Source: Kitasatospora sp. NBC_01246
GTDB taxonomy: Bacteria > Actinomycetota > Actinomycetes > Streptomycetales > Streptomycetaceae
Direction of reading: 5' to 3'
DNA: 64,000 nt
Assembly: GCF_036226505.1 (NCBI RefSeq)
Contig: NZ_CP108484.1
Location: 7,535,501 to 7,599,500 of the forward strand
The notes beneath the pieces were generated by a model that did not search any database, had not been told where the DNA came from, and worked only from the letters and a program-made list of their open reading frames with translations. This document shows, in pieces, positions 60,895 through 64,000 of the stretch. The translations under genes were made by a program, and so were the position numbers. Numbering within the stretch: the first letter of the stretch is position 1; each line of letters opens with the position of its first letter.

Positions 60895-60968
60895 GCTGGC
60901 GCGGTCCGGCCCGGGCGGCACGCGGGGCTCGCCTTGACAGTCCCTTGACCCGGGCGTAGCAAGAGAAG

Positions 60969-63494
60969 ATGCGCCAGGGTGTGCCGGCGGACCGGCCCGG
61001 TCCGCATGTGACCGGCGGGACTCGGGCGACGCGACCCGACGCGCGCCGCCCCCGGGAGCGCGATGCCGTGGCCGGGGCGACGCACGAGCGGGACGCGCTG
61101 CTCGCGACCGCCGTCCGCAGGGTGCTCGCCGAGACCGACGCGTACGGCGGGATGGTCTACCTGCGGGCCCGGGACCGGCGCTCACTGGTGCTCTGCACCA
61201 TCGCGGGTGTGCCGCTGTCGATCATCGCCCAGTTCCGGCGGATCGCCGCGGCCGGGCCGATGCCGGTGGCGGTCAGCTTCCGCACCGGCCGGGTGGTCGC
61301 GCTGGCCGACACCGAGGACACCATGCGGCGCTTCCCGCAGATGGCCGTCGGCATGCCCTACGACTTCGCCTCCGCCTGCGTGCCCGTCAAGGCGGGCAAG
61401 GAGACGTACGGGGTGATCGGCGTGCTCTGGGCCGCCTCGGACGAAGGCGTGCCGGCGGGCGCGCAGCGGCACCTGCGGTCGGTGGCCGACGGGCTGGCCG
61501 CCGCGCTGGCGGCGCTGGACGGGAACGGGCGGCTGATCGAACCCAATGGCGAGACCGCCGTGGTCGAGCTGGCGCCACCGTCCCCGCCGACCACCAGGGT
61601 CGGCCTGTTCGACTGGAACCTGGCCACCGGGGCGCTCGCCGTCGACGAGCCGTTCTGCGAGATCTTCGGGATGTCGCCCGCCGAGTTCGACGGCCGGGCG
61701 GCCACCCTGACCACCCGGATCGCCCCCGGCGACCTGCCGGAGCTCCGGGCCGCCGCCCGGGCCGCGCTGGACGAGGGCCGGATGCTGGCCGCCCGGGTCC
61801 GGGTGCTCGACCACGACGGCCACCCCTATCCGGTCGAGCTCTGGGGCCGGGTGCCCGAGACCGCCGGGCCGGACGGCCGCACCCACCTGGTCGGCGCCGT
61901 GCTGGACACCCGGACCGGCACCGCCGCGGCCGAAGCCGTCGAGCGGCTGCGCGACGGCGTCTTCTCGCTGGACCCGGACGGCCGGATCACCTACGCCAAC
62001 CGCAGCGTCGAGCTGCTGCTGCACGCCCGCCGCGAGGACCTGGTCGGCCACCACCCGTGGGACGTGCTGCCCTGGCTCTCCGACCCGGTCTACGAGAACC
62101 GCTACCGCGCCGCGATGGTCTCCCAGCAGCCCACCGCCTTCCTCGCGGCCCGCCCGCCGGACGGCTGGCTGGCGTTCTCGCTCTACCCGGACACCCACGG
62201 CGTCACCGGTCGGGTGGTCGCCGCCGAGCCGCCCGCCGGCGCGCCGGAGCCGCCGGCCGAACCCCCGCCCGGCGCCCGGACCAGCGTCGGGGCCATGTAC
62301 CACCTGCTCCAGCTGGCCAGCGCGCTGAGCGAGGCCGTCACCGTCCGGGAGGTCTGCCGGGCCGTCGCCGACCAGATCCTGCCGGCCTTCGGCGGCCAGG
62401 AGCTCGCCATCTACACCGTCCGCGACAAGCGCCTCCACCTGGTATCCCAGAGCGGCTACCCGGACGGCTTCCTGGACCGCTTCGAGGGCACCCCGATCGG
62501 CGCCCGGGTGCCCGGCGCCGAGGCGCTCAGCTCCGGCACACCGATCTTCTTCGAGTCCGTCCACGAACTCGCCGCCGCCTACCCCGGCATCGCCCTGGAC
62601 GAGATGCGCGCCTGGGCGTTCCTGCCGCTGATCGCCTCCGGCCACCCGGTCGGCAGCTGCATCATCGGCTTCGACGAGTCCCGCGCCTTCACCCTGGAGG
62701 AACGCGGGCTGCTCACCGCCCTCGGCGGCTTCATCGCCCAGGCCCTGGAGCGGGCCCGGCTCTACGACGCCGAGTTCGCCCTCGCCCGCGGCCTCCAGCA
62801 GGCCCTGCTGCCGCACCGGCTGCCGCGCCTGGAGAACGTCCGGATCACCGCCCGCTACCTGCCCGGCACCCAGGGGATGGAGATCGGCGGCGACTGGTAC
62901 GACGCCATCGTCACCGGCCACGACCTCAACCTGGTGATCGGCGACGTCGAGGGCCACAGCGTCGGCGCCGCCGCCACCATGGGCCAGCTGCGCAGCGCGG
63001 TCCGGGCCTTCGCCGCCAGCGGCCACCCGCCGGACCAGGTGCTCGCGCAGACCAACCGGCTGCTGCTCGACCTCGACCCCGGGCTGCTCGCCAGCTGCTG
63101 CCTGATCCGGCTCACCCCCGCCGACGGCACCGCCAGGATCGCCCGGGCCGGCCACCTCCCGCCGGTGCTGCGCCACCCGGACGGCAGCACCGAGGCGCTG
63201 TACGTGGCGGGCGGGCCGCTGCTTGGCGTCGACCACTGGGCCGAGTACCCGGTGAGCGAGTTCCGGATGGCGCCGGGCTCGCTGCTCGCGCTCTACACGG
63301 ACGGGCTGGTCGAGGACCCCGCGGTGGAGATCGACCACGGCGTGGACCGGCTGCGCGACGCCCTCACCGGACCGGCCGGCGCGGCCGGCGACGCGGAGGA
63401 CGGGCTGGAACGGCTGGCGGAGCGGCTGCTGCAGGAGGTCGGCTCCACCGACCGGGTGGACGACGTGGCGCTGATGCTCACCGCCTACGGGTGA
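60969..63494 (+). CDS. GAF/PAS-sensing SpoIIE-family protein phosphatase (RsbU-like)
   Basis: 841 residues from ATG 60969; later in-frame GTGs are possible starts since no strong ribosome site is present. Domains in order: a GAF-like domain (about 35-180, FASACVPVKAGKETYGVIGVLW), two PAS-like domains (about 210-310 with GLFDWNLATGALAVDEPFCEIFGM quoted only in part; about 318-410 with GVFSLDPDGRITYANRS), a second GAF (about 440-600) and a C-terminal PP2C/SpoIIE phosphatase (about 615-840). The metal-binding acidic motifs are GGDWYDAI, IGDVEGHSVGAA, LYTDGLVED and RVDDVALML. Such proteins dephosphorylate anti-anti-sigma factors and so release alternative sigma factors. The gene stands alone; no partner STAS or kinase gene is visible. 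Confidence 0.9.
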   Translation: MRQGVPADRPGPHVTGGTRATRPDARRPRERDAVAGATHERDALLATAVRRVLAETDAYGGMVYLRARDRRSLVLCTIAGVPLSIIAQFRRIAAAGPMPVAVSFRTGRVVALADTEDTMRRFPQMAVGMPYDFASACVPVKAGKETYGVIGVLWAASDEGVPAGAQRHLRSVADGLAAALAALDGNGRLIEPNGETAVVELAPPSPPTTRVGLFDWNLATGALAVDEPFCEIFGMSPAEFDGRAATLTTRIAPGDLPELRAAARAALDEGRMLAARVRVLDHDGHPYPVELWGRVPETAGPDGRTHLVGAVLDTRTGTAAAEAVERLRDGVFSLDPDGRITYANRSVELLLHARREDLVGHHPWDVLPWLSDPVYENRYRAAMVSQQPTAFLAARPPDGWLAFSLYPDTHGVTGRVVAAEPPAGAPEPPAEPPPGARTSVGAMYHLLQLASALSEAVTVREVCRAVADQILPAFGGQELAIYTVRDKRLHLVSQSGYPDGFLDRFEGTPIGARVPGAEALSSGTPIFFESVHELAAAYPGIALDEMRAWAFLPLIASGHPVGSCIIGFDESRAFTLEERGLLTALGGFIAQALERARLYDAEFALARGLQQALLPHRLPRLENVRITARYLPGTQGMEIGGDWYDAIVTGHDLNLVIGDVEGHSVGAAATMGQLRSAVRAFAASGHPPDQVLAQTNRLLLDLDPGLLASCCLIRLTPADGTARIARAGHLPPVLRHPDGSTEALYVAGGPLLGVDHWAEYPVSEFRMAPGSLLALYTDGLVEDPAVEIDHGVDRLRDALTGPAGAAGDAEDGLERLAERLLQEVGSTDRVDDVALMLTAYG

Positions 63495-63517
63495 GCCGGC
63501 CGCAGCCGCCGACGGAG

Positions 63518-63551
63518 CCCGCGACTTTCGTCGGCCCGCGACTTTCGTCGG
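63518..63551. repeat. Two tandem 17-bp direct repeats
   Basis: CCCGCGACTTTCGTCGG occurs twice head to tail (63518-63534, 63535-63551) between the SpoIIE-type gene and the last gene. Each unit contains a short CGAC...GTCG inverted repeat. It lies about 60-90 nt upstream of the next start, so it may be a regulatory site; part of it could also form a weak terminator. Confidence 0.6.
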
Positions 63552-63609
63552 GGCGGGCAACGACGAACGGTGGCGGTGCCCGGGCGGGCCGCTTCGCTAA
63601 CCTCGCGGC

Positions 63610-64000
63610 GTGGACGCGATAGCGAAGGCCTGGTCGAGGGCGGTACGAGCGGCGCTGCCCGGGCCCTGGCGGCCCTGGACGGTGGCCCGGGAGGCCGTCG
63701 GCGCGCTGCTGGTGGGCGCGCTCGCGGCGCTGATCGAGATGGTCTCCCACACCTGCCTCTGGCCGGTCGTCGGCCTCGGTGCGGCCGTGCTCTTCCTGCT
63801 CCGGCGCGCCCTGCCCTCGACCGTGCTGCTGCTCGCGGCCGGCGCCTGCGGCTGGTTCGGCGGGACACTGCCGCTGCTGGTCTTCGCCGGCTGGTCGGCC
63901 GGCGCCCGGGTGAAGCGGGTCGGTGTGCTGGCCGGCTCGTTCGCCGGTGCCTTCCTGCTGACGACGGCCGTCAGCGCCGTGAAGGAGGCCGGGTCGACGC
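63610..64000 (+). CDS. Polytopic membrane protein, N-terminal part only
   Basis: 130 residues are visible before the right edge. GTG 63610 (MDAIAKAWSRAVRAAL) is the most likely start; there is no ribosome site, but TAACCT at 63598-63603 is a possible -10 box ending 6 nt before it, consistent with a leaderless mRNA. After a short basic segment come at least three or four hydrophobic helices (GALLVGALAALIEMV, VVGLGAAVLFLL, STVLLLAAGACGWF, LPLLVFAGWSAG). This resembles the sensor half of Streptomyces histidine kinases, but the kinase region is outside the window, so function is not established. Confidence 0.6.
   Translation, partial: MDAIAKAWSRAVRAALPGPWRPWTVAREAVGALLVGALAALIEMVSHTCLWPVVGLGAAVLFLLRRALPSTVLLLAAGACGWFGGTLPLLVFAGWSAGARVKRVGVLAGSFAGAFLLTTAVSAVKEAGST

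Noticed and set aside
61182..63560. 792-codon minus-strand frame opposite the SpoIIE-type gene
   Set aside because: Val/Gly/Arg/Gln-rich shadow; the plus strand has GAF, PAS and PP2C motifs.
49093..64000. Further PKS tailoring, resistance or regulatory genes after the OleC-like gene
   Set aside because: Genes from 53069 onward look like ordinary housekeeping, secretion or signalling genes with no evident link to the polyketide.
1..64000. CRISPR arrays, tRNA/rRNA genes, transposases, phage att sites
   Set aside because: Scanned for short regular repeats, cloverleaf-like segments and transposase motifs; none was convincing. The repeats found are intragenic PKS or propeller duplications.

Overview
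This window comes from a very GC-rich actinomycete, most likely Streptomyces or Kitasatospora. The evidence is extreme G/C third positions, GTG/TTG starts with GGAGG-type ribosome sites, rare TTA codons, 2-methylisoborneol genes, a mycothiol-dependent enzyme family, an F420-type oxidoreductase and SpoIIE-type signalling. No rRNA, tRNA, CRISPR array, insertion sequence or phage was seen.

Layout. (1) 1-7590, accessory and secreted functions: a truncated XRE-HTH/NACHT ATPase, a small zinc-ribbon membrane protein, a Tat-exported DUF4185 protein, a secreted DUF1906 protein with beta-propeller-like repeats, an HSL-type esterase and a mycothiol-dependent-isomerase-like protein. (2) 7708-9728: the 2-methylisoborneol operon (GPP 2-C-methyltransferase and terpene cyclase). 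(3) 10147-10707: a coiled-coil protein of unknown role. (4) 11192-49092: five collinear type I PKS genes. (5) 49167-52963: an OleC-type beta-lactone synthetase homologue convergent with the PKS, a classical SDR with twin operators, and a small alpha/beta hydrolase. (6) 53069-64000: mostly housekeeping or signalling genes (LLM oxidoreductase, P-loop protein, M43 metalloprotease, universal stress protein, Nei-type glycosylase, uridine-kinase-like protein, PQQ-like propeller, DUF4326, SpoIIE phosphatase, start of a membrane protein).

The PKS reads as KSQ-AT(malonyl)-ACP | M1 KS-AT-DH-ER-KR-ACP | M2 KS-AT-KR-ACP, M3 KS-AT-KR(defective)-ACP | M4 KS-AT-DH-KR-ACP, M5 KS-AT-DH-ER-KR-ACP | M6 KS-AT(VASH)-KR-ACP, M7 KS only. 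An acetyl starter, five methylmalonyl units and one methyl- or ethylmalonyl unit, with the reduction pattern CH2, OH, keto, C=C, CH2, OH, match the carbon skeleton of the beta-lactone esterase inhibitors ebelactone A and B at every position. I therefore assign the locus to ebelactone or a very close relative.

The most interesting part is the end of the line. There is no thioesterase. The last protein carries, after the complete module 6, an intact ketosynthase whose acyltransferase core has been cleanly excised and which has no ACP. The neighbouring gene encodes a homologue of the ATP-dependent beta-lactone synthetase OleC. Together these suggest a release and lactonisation route. Other notable points: a TTA (bldA) codon near the start of the first PKS gene, long near-identical tracts between modules (recent gene conversion), three separate lesions in KR3, coupled mini-ORFs before the MIB synthase and OleC-like genes, and a strong 22-bp-stem bidirectional terminator closing the PKS operon.
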